DNA from: CAIUGU01 sp965279735
GTDB lineage: Bacteria > Pseudomonadota > Gammaproteobacteria > Steroidobacterales > Steroidobacteraceae
Direction: 5' to 3'
Assembly (NCBI GenBank): GCA_965279735.1
Contig: OZ257260.1
Span: 1,922,001-1,986,000 of the forward strand
Length of the DNA stretch: 64,000 nucleotides
Position 1 is the first letter of the stretch. The number at the start of each line of letters is the position of its first letter. This document shows, piece by piece, positions 48,723 to 56,921 of the stretch. Below the pieces are notes generated by a model, which was not told the DNA's origin, did no database searches, and saw nothing but the letters and a program-made list of their open reading frames with translations. Made by a program: the position numbers and the translations under genes.

Positions 48723-50513
48723 ATGCCCGCGATCACCAACATTGCCGCTTACCGGTTTGCACCCTTGAGCGACCTCAAGGAATGGCGCGCCGAGCTGCTC
48801 GCCCAGTGCCGCGAGCAAGGCCTCAAGGGCACGATCCTGCTCAGCACCGAGGGCATCAACCTGTTCATGGCTGGCGCCCGCGAAGGTGTAGAGAATCTGC
48901 TGACTGCTATCCGGACGAGACCCGGGCTTGAAGCGCTGACGGCCAAGTTCAGCGAGAGCGACTACCAGCCCTTCACGCGGCTGCTGGTGCGGATCAAGAA
49001 AGAGATCATTGCGTTCGGTGTCGAAGGCATCGATCCCTCGAAACGCACCGTGCCGAAACTGAGCCCGACGGAACTGAAAAAGTGGCTCGATGAAGGCCGT
49101 CCGGTGACCCTGCTGGATACGCGTAACGACTACGAGGTGAAGCTCGGCACCTTCCGCAATGCGCGCACGATGGACCTCGACCATTTCCGGAATTTCCCGG
49201 CCGCGGTGCGTTTGCTGCCTGAAGAGATGAAAGACCAGCCGATCGTGATGTTCTGCACGGGCGGCATCCGCTGCGAAAAGGCCGGCCCGTTCATGGAGCG
49301 CGAAGGGTTTCACAACGTGCATCAGCTCGACGGCGGCATCCTGAAATATTTCGAGGACTGCGGCAGCGCCCACTACGATGGCGAATGCTTTGTCTTCGAC
49401 CACCGCGTCGGACTCGATCCCGGTTTGACCGAAACGGCAAGCGTGGTCTGCTTTGCGTGCCAGATGCCGTTGACGGAAGAAGACCAGCGCTCGCCCCGGT
49501 ATGTGCAGAACGAATCCTGTCCCGCGTGCTGGAAAGCACCGGAAGAAATCATGGCCAAGGCAATCGCGGATCGGGAGGCCACCCTCCGTCGATTGACTAC
49601 GCCGCTGCCAGGCAGCATTGCATACGACAACTATCGACCACTCAAGGTACCGGCAGCCTGCGACGGGATGCTGCTGCAGGATGCCTTGAACGCCATCGTG
49701 CCGCATCGCTCGCCGGAATCATGGGAAGAGATGGTCGCTGCAGGTCGGCTCCACGATCACAAGGGAATACTAGTGTCGATGGAGCATCGCGTCGCCGCCG
49801 GTCAACGGCTGGTGCAGGTGATCCCCGCCACGCTGGAACCCGATGTCAGCAACGACATCCGCATCCTGCATGAGGACGAGGCGATCGTCGTGCTGGCCAA
49901 GCCTGCGCCGTTGCCGATGCACGCGGGCGGCCGGTACAACCGGAATACCCTCGGGTACTTTCTGGCAGCGGCCTATCACCCGCAGAAACCGCGGGCCGCG
50001 CACCGGCTGGATGCGAATACCACCGGCGTGATCGTCGTCTGCCGCACGCAGCATTTCGCATCCGTGGTGCAACCGCAGTTCCAGCGCGGCGAAGTGGTGA
50101 AGCACTACCTCGTCAGGGTCAATGGAACGCCGCTGCAGGACACTTTTGAATGTCACGCGCCGATCAGCACGCAGGTAGGTCCACAGGGATCCCGCGGCAT
50201 CGACACCGAGGCGGGACTGCCTTCCACGACTGAGTTTACCGTTCTGCACCGCAATGCTGACGGGACGACCCTGCTTGAAGCACGCCCACTGACTGGACGT
50301 ACCAACCAGATCCGGTTACACCTGCAGTTCCTCAAGCTCACCGTCTGCGGGGATCCGCTCTATCTCGCTGACGGAAGCCTGGGTCCGATCCCTACCCTCT
50401 CGGTCACCGATCCGCCGCTGTGTTTACATGCTTGGAAAGTGGCGTTTCGTCATCCGGCGGGGAACCAGTGGATGTCGTTTACTGCTGAACCGCCCGCCTG
50501 GGCGAGCCAATAA
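48723..50513 (+). CDS. fusion of TrhO-type tRNA hydroxylase (rhodanese) and RluA-type pseudouridine synthase
   Basis: A 596-residue protein. Residues 1-275 are TrhO-like: N-terminal acylphosphatase-like fold (GTILLSTEGINLFMAG), a rhodanese domain with the catalytic loop FCTGGIRCEKAG (Cys178) and a zinc-type C-terminal set CFACQ...CPACW. Residues 310-370 look like an S4 RNA-binding domain, then the RluA-type catalytic part with AAHRLDANTTGVIVV (Asp430) and LTGRTNQIRLHLQFL. TrhO makes 5-hydroxyuridine at position 34 of tRNA; RluA enzymes make pseudouridine. The two are normally separate proteins. It is followed by a bicupin gene after 29 bases. Confidence 0.88.
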   Translation: MPAITNIAAYRFAPLSDLKEWRAELLAQCREQGLKGTILLSTEGINLFMAGAREGVENLLTAIRTRPGLEALTAKFSESDYQPFTRLLVRIKKEIIAFGVEGIDPSKRTVPKLSPTELKKWLDEGRPVTLLDTRNDYEVKLGTFRNARTMDLDHFRNFPAAVRLLPEEMKDQPIVMFCTGGIRCEKAGPFMEREGFHNVHQLDGGILKYFEDCGSAHYDGECFVFDHRVGLDPGLTETASVVCFACQMPLTEEDQRSPRYVQNESCPACWKAPEEIMAKAIADREATLRRLTTPLPGSIAYDNYRPLKVPAACDGMLLQDALNAIVPHRSPESWEEMVAAGRLHDHKGILVSMEHRVAAGQRLVQVIPATLEPDVSNDIRILHEDEAIVVLAKPAPLPMHAGGRYNRNTLGYFLAAAYHPQKPRAAHRLDANTTGVIVVCRTQHFASVVQPQFQRGEVVKHYLVRVNGTPLQDTFECHAPISTQVGPQGSRGIDTEAGLPSTTEFTVLHRNADGTTLLEARPLTGRTNQIRLHLQFLKLTVCGDPLYLADGSLGPIPTLSVTDPPLCLHAWKVAFRHPAGNQWMSFTAEPPAWASQ

Positions 50514-50542
50514 TTCATTCTCTATCAGTGGGGATTGCGGAA

Positions 50543-51445
50543 ATGCACAGTCTATTGCGCGTGGGAGACCTGGACCTGAAGCCGGCATTCACTGCCCACA
50601 GCGCCGGATTCAAGCGCGCTCCTGCCGTCGACCGCGAGAGAGGCGCAGTCCACACCGCGCTCAGCATCTGCACGCTCGAAAGCGATGGGCACCTCGACCT
50701 CTGCGTGCAGTCGTACGAAGAAACTTTCTATGTCGTCGAAGGCGAACCCATCCTCGTGCTCGATCGCGACGCCTTCCGCCTGATCCCGGGCGCGTGCGGT
50801 GTCATCCCGACCGGAGTGCCCCATGCCTGGATTGGCAGCGGACGCGGGCCGTCGCGATGGATCGAGATGCTGTCACCCCAGCCGCGCGCTGCCGACGAGG
50901 AGCCGGATACTTTTTTTGTCGGGCCGGTGCCAAAGGTGGAAGTCCAGGATCTCGACATCCGCGACCCACGCTCACGCAACCTGTTTCGCATGAGGGATCG
51001 CGACATCGTGCTCGACGAACTGAAAATCGGCGCGCGAGTGGATGCACCGACGGTATCTGCAAGCATGAATACGGCAGTGCTGGCTTACAGCGGCATCGCG
51101 GTGAAGATGCTCGTCGATCAGCGCCTCGGTGCTGCCATGTCGACGATGTTCATGGTCGAATACCAGCCGGGTGCGGTCGCGCATCCCCACGACCATCCCC
51201 TTGAGGAAGCCTATGTGATGCTCGATGGCGAAGTCATCGTCGTGGCGGACAAGGCCCGCTACACACTGAAACCAGGCGACATTTTCTGGACCGGCGTAGG
51301 CTGTGTGCATGCTTTCTACAACGAAAGCGGCAAGACGGTGCGGTGGCTGGAAACGTCCTCGCCACAACCACCGTCGCGACACGGATATCGATTCAGCCGC
51401 GACTGGGACTACCTGACAGAAAGACTTGGCGGAGCAGCACAGTGA
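50543..51445 (+). CDS. bicupin-domain protein
   Basis: A 300-residue protein with two cupin folds. The first has LDLCVQSYEETFYVVEGEPI and GVIPTGVPHAWIGS; the second has AHPHDHPLEEAYVMLDGEVI with VGCVHAFYNES, carrying the His residues for one metal. The first fold has few metal-binding histidines, so only the second may be catalytic. Bicupins include dioxygenases and isomerases; the substrate is unknown. Start 50543 follows GGGGA by eight bases. The stop overlaps the SDR start as GTGA, implying a shared job. Confidence 0.8.
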   Translation: MHSLLRVGDLDLKPAFTAHSAGFKRAPAVDRERGAVHTALSICTLESDGHLDLCVQSYEETFYVVEGEPILVLDRDAFRLIPGACGVIPTGVPHAWIGSGRGPSRWIEMLSPQPRAADEEPDTFFVGPVPKVEVQDLDIRDPRSRNLFRMRDRDIVLDELKIGARVDAPTVSASMNTAVLAYSGIAVKMLVDQRLGAAMSTMFMVEYQPGAVAHPHDHPLEEAYVMLDGEVIVVADKARYTLKPGDIFWTGVGCVHAFYNESGKTVRWLETSSPQPPSRHGYRFSRDWDYLTERLGGAAQ

Positions 51446-52143
51446 CTGACAATACAAGCATCGTCGTCGGTGGAACTTCCGGCATCGGCCGCGCTGTCGC
51501 GGAAACCATGGCTCGCGCTGGCGAGCGGGTCGTCATCACCGGACGTGATGCAGAACGGACCCAGGGCATTGCACGCGAGATCGGGAATAATGTCACGGGA
51601 CTGGCGCTCGACCTCACCAACCCGCACAGCATTGCCGCTTCGCTGCAATCGGTAGGCACAGTCAATCGCCTGGTGATCTCCGCCATCGAGCGCGACAACA
51701 ATACGGCCAAGACCTTCGACATCGACCGGGCGTTGCGCCTCGTGACCTTGAAGCTCGTCGGTTACGCCGAAGTAGTCCATGCACTCGTATCTCGCCTGAC
51801 GCCCGATGCATCCATCGTGCTCATCGGCGGACTGGCAAAGGATCGTCCGTACGTCGGCTCCACTACGGTGTCCACGGTCAATGGAGGCATCGCGGGCCTT
51901 GTGCATACGCTGGCCGTGGAGCTTGGGCCGGTGCGCGTAAACGGCTTGCATCCCGGTGTCATCGGCGATACAGATGCCTGGCGCGGCAAACCCGATGAAG
52001 TGCTGAATGGGCTGAGAGCCCGGACGCCGACTGGTCGTCTCGCATCGACTGAAGACGTGGCCGGTGCGGTTCAGTTCCTGCTGGATAACCGCAGCGTCAA
52101 CGGCGTGAATCTCGCCATCGACGGCGGCTGGCTGCTGAAGTAG
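51442..52143 (+). CDS. SDR-family protein lacking the YxxxK catalytic pair
   Basis: The 233-residue protein has a Rossmann NAD(P) motif VVGGTSGIGRAVAETMARAG and the family end NLAIDGGWLLK. At the site where classical SDRs have Tyr-x-x-x-Lys, the sequence reads STTVSTVNGGIAGL, so both residues are missing. It may be a non-catalytic binding protein or use another mechanism. The GTG start at 51442 overlaps the bicupin gene as GTGA; the longer frame to 51343 is inside the bicupin. It ends flush with the convergent ArsC-like gene. Confidence 0.8.
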   Translation: MTDNTSIVVGGTSGIGRAVAETMARAGERVVITGRDAERTQGIAREIGNNVTGLALDLTNPHSIAASLQSVGTVNRLVISAIERDNNTAKTFDIDRALRLVTLKLVGYAEVVHALVSRLTPDASIVLIGGLAKDRPYVGSTTVSTVNGGIAGLVHTLAVELGPVRVNGLHPGVIGDTDAWRGKPDEVLNGLRARTPTGRLASTEDVAGAVQFLLDNRSVNGVNLAIDGGWLLK

Positions 52144-52488
52144 CTAAACGAACTGCTGATACTGGTCGGGTTTGAAGCCGACCAGTAATTTCGTGCCCTT
52201 CTCAAGGACGGGCCGCTTGATCATGGAGGGGTGGGCAAGCATCAAGGCGATCGCCTTGCGCTCCGTGATTCCCTCTTTGTCCGCATCCGGCAGCTTGCGG
52301 AATGTCGTGCCAGCGCGGTTCAGCAGCACTTCCCATCCGAGCTCGCTCACCCATTTTTCGAGCTGCGCGCGTTCAATGCCCTCGGTCTTGTAATCGTGGA
52401 AGCGGTATTCGACCTTGTGAGAGTCGAGCCACGTCCTCGCCTTTTTCATCGTGTCGCAGTTCTTGATCCCGTAGAGAGTCATGGTCAT
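52144..52488 (-). CDS. ArsC/Spx-family protein (YffB-like)
   Basis: A 114-residue thioredoxin-fold protein: MTLYGIKNCDTMKKARTWLD with one cysteine in NCDTM, then LLNRAGTTFRKLP and MLAHPSMIKRPVLEKGTKLL. This is the YffB branch of the ArsC/Spx family. The single Cys lacks the C-x-x-C seen in Spx, and YffB reduces glutathione-linked substrates or is of unknown role. Start 52488 or 52482 both fit. It lies 56 bases downstream of the oppF gene on the same strand. Confidence 0.88.
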   Translation of the reverse strand: MTMTLYGIKNCDTMKKARTWLDSHKVEYRFHDYKTEGIERAQLEKWVSELGWEVLLNRAGTTFRKLPDADKEGITERKAIALMLAHPSMIKRPVLEKGTKLLVGFKPDQYQQFV

Positions 52489-52544
52489 AGGCGCTTCACC
52501 AAGGGGGCGTCGAAGCGGCTGTGATCACTTGATCCAGCCTGGGA

Positions 52545-53528
52545 CTAGTAGAGATGACAGGCAACCGTGCGGTCACCGGTGGTTTCATCCTTCGGCACTT
52601 TCAGGACAGGTGTGACCTGCCGGCAGACATCCATCACGTGCGGGCAGCGATTGGCGAAACGACAGCCAGCCGGCACATTGATCGGCGAGGGAATCTCGCC
52701 CTTGATCGTCGTGCTGCGGCGCCGGTGCTCGGTTGTCGGATCCGGCTCGGGATTCGAGCCAATCAGCAACTGGGTATAGGGATGCTTCGGTTCGAAGAAG
52801 ACCTTGTTCGCAGGGCCGATCTCGATGAGTGATCCGAGATACATCACGGCCATGCGATCGGAGACATACCGCACCATCGACAGGTCATGCGCGATGAACA
52901 GGAGCGTCAGGCCCATCGAGCGCTTGAGATCGTCGAGCAGGTTGATGACCTGCGCCTGCACGGACACGTCGAGCGCGGAAATGGGTTCATCACAGACGAC
53001 GAACTCCGGCTCCATGATCAGTGCCCGGGCAATGCCGATGCGCTGCCGCTGGCCACCCGAGAACTCGTGCGGGTAGCGCGACATGTGGTCAGGCTCAAGA
53101 CCCACGCGGCGCAACCATTCCGAAACGCGTTCACGAATCTCGGCTGACTTGAGAGCGGTATGCAGCTTCAGGCCTTCGCCGATGATCTCGCCCACGGTCA
53201 TGCGCGGGTTCAGCGACGAATACGGATCCTGGAAAATCATCTGCGTCCGCTTCGCCTGGCGCTTGAAGTCTTCCGGGCCGTACTTCTGCGGCAACGTCTC
53301 GCCACGATAACGCGCGGAGCCGGCGGTCTTCGGGTGCAATCCGATCAGCGCCTTGCCGAACGTCGACTTGCCCGAGCCCGTTTCACCGACGAGCCCCACG
53401 ATTTCCCGCTCGTGGATCTTGATCGATACATCGTCGACGGCATGCACCGTCTGGTTCAGCCCGATGTGAAAGTGCTTGGTGAGGCCGATGGCCTCGACTA
53501 GCACCGGGGCGGCAGTGGTGTCGGTCAT
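52545..53528 (-). CDS. oppF: oligopeptide ABC transporter, ATP-binding protein OppF-like
   Basis: A 327-residue ATPase with Walker A GETGSGKST, signature FSGGQRQRIGIARALI, Walker B EFVVCDEPISALDVSVQ and the OppF-type C-terminal region INVPAGCRFANRCPHVMDVC with its cysteine cluster. It pairs with OppD to energise peptide uptake. It is the last gene of the operon and its start overlaps oppD as ATGA. The symbol follows position and family; dppF is possible. Confidence 0.92.
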   Translation of the reverse strand: MTDTTAAPVLVEAIGLTKHFHIGLNQTVHAVDDVSIKIHEREIVGLVGETGSGKSTFGKALIGLHPKTAGSARYRGETLPQKYGPEDFKRQAKRTQMIFQDPYSSLNPRMTVGEIIGEGLKLHTALKSAEIRERVSEWLRRVGLEPDHMSRYPHEFSGGQRQRIGIARALIMEPEFVVCDEPISALDVSVQAQVINLLDDLKRSMGLTLLFIAHDLSMVRYVSDRMAVMYLGSLIEIGPANKVFFEPKHPYTQLLIGSNPEPDPTTEHRRRSTTIKGEIPSPINVPAGCRFANRCPHVMDVCRQVTPVLKVPKDETTGDRTVACHLY

Positions 53529-54574
53529 GACACGACTCCGGCCGGCGACTGTGCCAGGTGCGGAATGAACAATCCCGGAACGCTGCGCGTCGAATCAGGA
53601 TGCTGCAACCAGCAACGCGCACGATGATCCGCCCCGACGTCGAGCAGTTCGGGATGCTTGCCTTCGCAGATACGCATGGCATGCGGGCAACGGGCGAAGT
53701 AGCCACACCCGACCGGCGGTGCAAACAGATCCGGCGGACTGCCATCGATGGGGGTCAGCCGCTGCCGCTCGCCGAGGAGCCGGGACGGCATGGCAGCACG
53801 CAATCCCACGGTGTAGGGATGCGATGCACGGTGAAAGACATCATCGATGGTGCCGCTTTCGACGATCTCGCCTGCGTACATGACCAGCACGTCATCCGCC
53901 ATGCGTGCAACCACGCCAAGGTCGTGCGTGATCAAAACGATCGCCATGTTCTTTTCACGTTGCAGGTCCATGAGCAGATCGAGAATCTGCGCCTGGATCG
54001 TGACGTCGAGCGCGGTCGTCGGCTCATCGGCAATAAGGATCGAGGGTTCACAAGCCAGCGCCATGGCGATCATCGACCGTTGCAGCATGCCGCCCGAGAA
54101 CTCAAATGGATACTGTTTGGCTCGCTTCGCTGCGTCAGGAATGCGCACCATCGAAATCAGCTCGATCGCACGCGCGAACGCCTGAGCCTTGCTGAAGCCC
54201 CGATGTTCCTGCAGCGTCTCGGCGATCTGGTCACCGATCGTCATCGTGGGATTGAGCGATGTCATCGGATCCTGGAACACCATGCCGATACCACTGCCGC
54301 GGATGTCCGTGCCATCGATGTACTTGTTCCGGATGATGTCCTGACCGCGGAACATCGCGGTGCCTGAAGTGATGCGGCCTGGAGGCATCGGTATCAGGCC
54401 CATGATGCTCTGGACGGTGACGGACTTGCCGCAGCCGGATTCACCGACGATGGCCAGCGTTTCGCCTTGCCGCACCTTGAAGTTTACACCGCGAACTGCG
54501 TGGACGATGCCGCCGTAGGTATCGAACTCGACTTTGAGATCCTGCACTTCCAGGACGATATCGCGCTCGCTCAT
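53525..54574 (-). CDS. oppD: oligopeptide ABC transporter, ATP-binding protein OppD-like
   Basis: The 349-residue ATPase has Walker A GESGCGKSVTVQS, signature FSGGMLQRSMIAMALA, Walker B SILIADEPTTALDVTIQ, and the CGYFARCPHAMRICEGKHPE cysteine segment usual in OppD/DppD. With OppF it forms the cytoplasmic ATPase pair of the importer. Its ATG overlaps oppC and its stop overlaps oppF, each by four bases. Confidence 0.92.
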   Translation of the reverse strand: MSERDIVLEVQDLKVEFDTYGGIVHAVRGVNFKVRQGETLAIVGESGCGKSVTVQSIMGLIPMPPGRITSGTAMFRGQDIIRNKYIDGTDIRGSGIGMVFQDPMTSLNPTMTIGDQIAETLQEHRGFSKAQAFARAIELISMVRIPDAAKRAKQYPFEFSGGMLQRSMIAMALACEPSILIADEPTTALDVTIQAQILDLLMDLQREKNMAIVLITHDLGVVARMADDVLVMYAGEIVESGTIDDVFHRASHPYTVGLRAAMPSRLLGERQRLTPIDGSPPDLFAPPVGCGYFARCPHAMRICEGKHPELLDVGADHRARCWLQHPDSTRSVPGLFIPHLAQSPAGVVS

Positions 54575-55971
54575 TCGCGCGACCTCATGCGGGCATCGAA
54601 CGCATCACGCAGTCCGTCTCCAAGCAGGTTGAAGGCCAGCACGGTGATGCTGATCATCACTGCCGGGAAGATGAGTTCATGCGGCGTGCTCAGCATCGTG
54701 CGAATGCCTTCGTTGCACATGCTCCCCCACGAGGGAGTGGGTGGGGCAACGCCCATGCCGATGAACGACAGGAACGCTTCGGTGAAGATCGCGCTCGGGA
54801 TCGAGAATGTCAGCGTCACGAGGATCACACCCATCGTGTTCGGAATCATGTGGCGCATCACGAGATAGCCGGTGCCAGCGCCGAGCAGTCGTGAAGCACC
54901 GATATAACCCTCTTCACGGATCTGCAGGATCTGGCCACGTACCAGTCGCGCCGTCGATGGCCAGCTAAGCAGCACAAGGGCCACGAGCATCGGGAAGATG
55001 CCACTCTCCCCCGGGCCGATGCCGAAGGCGATCTTGAAGAGGATCATGAACAACAGGAAAGGCAGCGCCACCACGAAATCGGCAAAGCGCATCAGGCCGG
55101 AATCCACCTGTCCGCCCATGAAACCCGCGGTGCTGCCATAAACGATGCCGAGGAGGACGAACAGAGCCGGTGCCACAATCCCGATCAGCAAAGAAACCCG
55201 CGCGCCGTACATGAGCCGTGCGAGCAGATCGCGGCCGAGATAGTCAGTGCCGAGCGGGTGCATTGCCAGCAGTAGCTCATCACCGTCTTTCACGACATCT
55301 TCAGACGTCGCCAGACCACGCTCGACTGCCTGGGCCGGCGTGATGACGCGAATGACATCGACGACGAGCATGGCGGGCTCGCTGATCTCTTCGCCATAAC
55401 GATCGAGGGACAGCACCGAGTAGTAGTACGTCAGCGGTTCGAGATCGAGACGATCCTCGAAGCTCACCTGTTCCGGACTCAACACGTCGCCCAGTGGCAG
55501 ACCCAACGCACGATCGGGCCCGGGCTCGTAGATATTGCGATAGATGCGATACCCGCTGGCGCCGATTACGGGATCCCACGTGAGTCGCACAGCCTGCGTC
55601 GTCATTGACCCGACTACTTTCAGATTGACCGGCACCAACGACCCGGCCTCACCCTCGGGGACGACTGTCTTGACGCCTTCCCAGGGTTGGTACGGCTGGG
55701 CGACAAATGCACGGCGATCCGAACCCGGCGGCTTGCTGACCTGATCGAGGTCCTGCGCGGAGGGATCCATTCGCCAGACCCAGGGTCCGGCAATCGTGAA
55801 CAGCAGCAGCGCAATGACGATGTAGAGCGAGATGAAGGCGCGACGATTGGCCTTGAGGCGTCGCCATGCATCCTGCCAGTACGAAAGCGAAGGACGCGAA
55901 AGCGTCTGGATTTTCCGGTCCACATGGACCGGCTCGAAACTGGCGGCTGGCTGAATGGTGGCTTCAGTCAT
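54571..55971 (-). CDS. oppC: peptide ABC transporter permease OppC-like with fibronectin-III-like insert
   Basis: A 466-residue permease, far longer than the usual near-300 residues of OppC. TM1 is at about 46-64 and the normal DppC/OppC part resumes at residue 238 (HPLGTDYLGRDLLARLMYGA) with five more helices and the EAA-type loop GASRLLGAGTGYLVMRHMIP. Between them, residues 112-206 look like a fibronectin type III module: VRLTWDPVIGASGYRIYRNI and FEDRLDLEPLTYYYSVLSLD then EISEPAMLVVDV. It should be periplasmic and could bind peptide, polysaccharide or one of the three binding proteins. Coupled to oppB and oppD by ATGA overlaps. Confidence 0.88.
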   Translation of the reverse strand: MTEATIQPAASFEPVHVDRKIQTLSRPSLSYWQDAWRRLKANRRAFISLYIVIALLLFTIAGPWVWRMDPSAQDLDQVSKPPGSDRRAFVAQPYQPWEGVKTVVPEGEAGSLVPVNLKVVGSMTTQAVRLTWDPVIGASGYRIYRNIYEPGPDRALGLPLGDVLSPEQVSFEDRLDLEPLTYYYSVLSLDRYGEEISEPAMLVVDVIRVITPAQAVERGLATSEDVVKDGDELLLAMHPLGTDYLGRDLLARLMYGARVSLLIGIVAPALFVLLGIVYGSTAGFMGGQVDSGLMRFADFVVALPFLLFMILFKIAFGIGPGESGIFPMLVALVLLSWPSTARLVRGQILQIREEGYIGASRLLGAGTGYLVMRHMIPNTMGVILVTLTFSIPSAIFTEAFLSFIGMGVAPPTPSWGSMCNEGIRTMLSTPHELIFPAVMISITVLAFNLLGDGLRDAFDARMRSRE

Positions 55972-56903
55972 GTCTCGAGCCTCACGCGCGGATCAATGAG
56001 GCCGTAAACAATATCCACGATGATCACCATCAGCACGAGGAATGCACCATAGAAAACCGTCGTGCCCATGATGACCGTGTAGTCGAGCTGCTGCACGGCC
56101 TGCACGAAGTAGCGGCCAAGGCCTGGAATGGCGAAGACCAGCTCGACGACAAAGCCCCCTGTAGTGATCGCGGCAATCGCGGGGCCGAGCACCGTGACGA
56201 CCGGCAGAATCGCGTTGCGCAGCTGATGCTTGAGGAAAATACGCGCGGGTGGCAAACCTTTGGATTTCGCTGTGCGAACGTAATCAGTGTTGGTCACTTC
56301 CAGCATCGACGAGCGCATGAGACGGGTGAGATACGCCATCGTGCCGAGGCCGAGAACGATAGACGGGACAACCATGTGCATCACCGTGCCCCACCCTGCC
56401 ACCGGGAACAGCGTGATACCTGTCCAGCCATTGATCTTGACCAGCGCGAGCTGGCCCAGCGCTGCGAAGACAAAGCTCGGGACAGAGATACCGAGAATCA
56501 CCAGGAACATGATCACCACGTCCGGCAGCCTGTTGCGATAGGTGGCTGTCAATGCACCCCAGAGGATGCCGCCCATCGCCGCGAAAACGACAGCGAGAAT
56601 GCCAAGCGTCGCCGACACCGGGAAATGCTCGCGAATGATGTCGTTGACCTCGCGATTCTGCTGCGTATAGGAGATGCCGAAGTCACCCTTGAGCATGTTG
56701 CCCAGGTAAATCCGGTACTGCTCCAGCACCGGCTTGTCGAGGCCGTACTTCACTTCAAGGTTGTGGCGGATCTCCGGCGTCATCGCCTTCTCGCCCGAGA
56801 GCGGATCACCGGGCACCGCATGCATCGCGACGAACGTGGCGGTAGCAATGAACCAGACAGTAATGAGTCCGTGCAGGAGTCTTTTAAGTATGTATTTCAG
56901 CAC
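55968..56903 (-). CDS. oppB: peptide ABC transporter permease OppB-like
   Basis: A 311-residue protein with six transmembrane helices, starting MLKYILKRLLHGLITVWFIA and FVAMHAVPGDPLSGEKAMTP, the usual OppB/DppB opening. The EAA loop is RTAKSKGLPPARIFLKHQLR. It forms the channel with OppC. It follows the third binding-protein gene by 18 bases, and its stop overlaps oppC as ATGA. Confidence 0.94.
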   Translation of the reverse strand: MLKYILKRLLHGLITVWFIATATFVAMHAVPGDPLSGEKAMTPEIRHNLEVKYGLDKPVLEQYRIYLGNMLKGDFGISYTQQNREVNDIIREHFPVSATLGILAVVFAAMGGILWGALTATYRNRLPDVVIMFLVILGISVPSFVFAALGQLALVKINGWTGITLFPVAGWGTVMHMVVPSIVLGLGTMAYLTRLMRSSMLEVTNTDYVRTAKSKGLPPARIFLKHQLRNAILPVVTVLGPAIAAITTGGFVVELVFAIPGLGRYFVQAVQQLDYTVIMGTTVFYGAFLVLMVIIVDIVYGLIDPRVRLET

Positions 56904-56921
56904 GGCTGGATATTAACCAAA

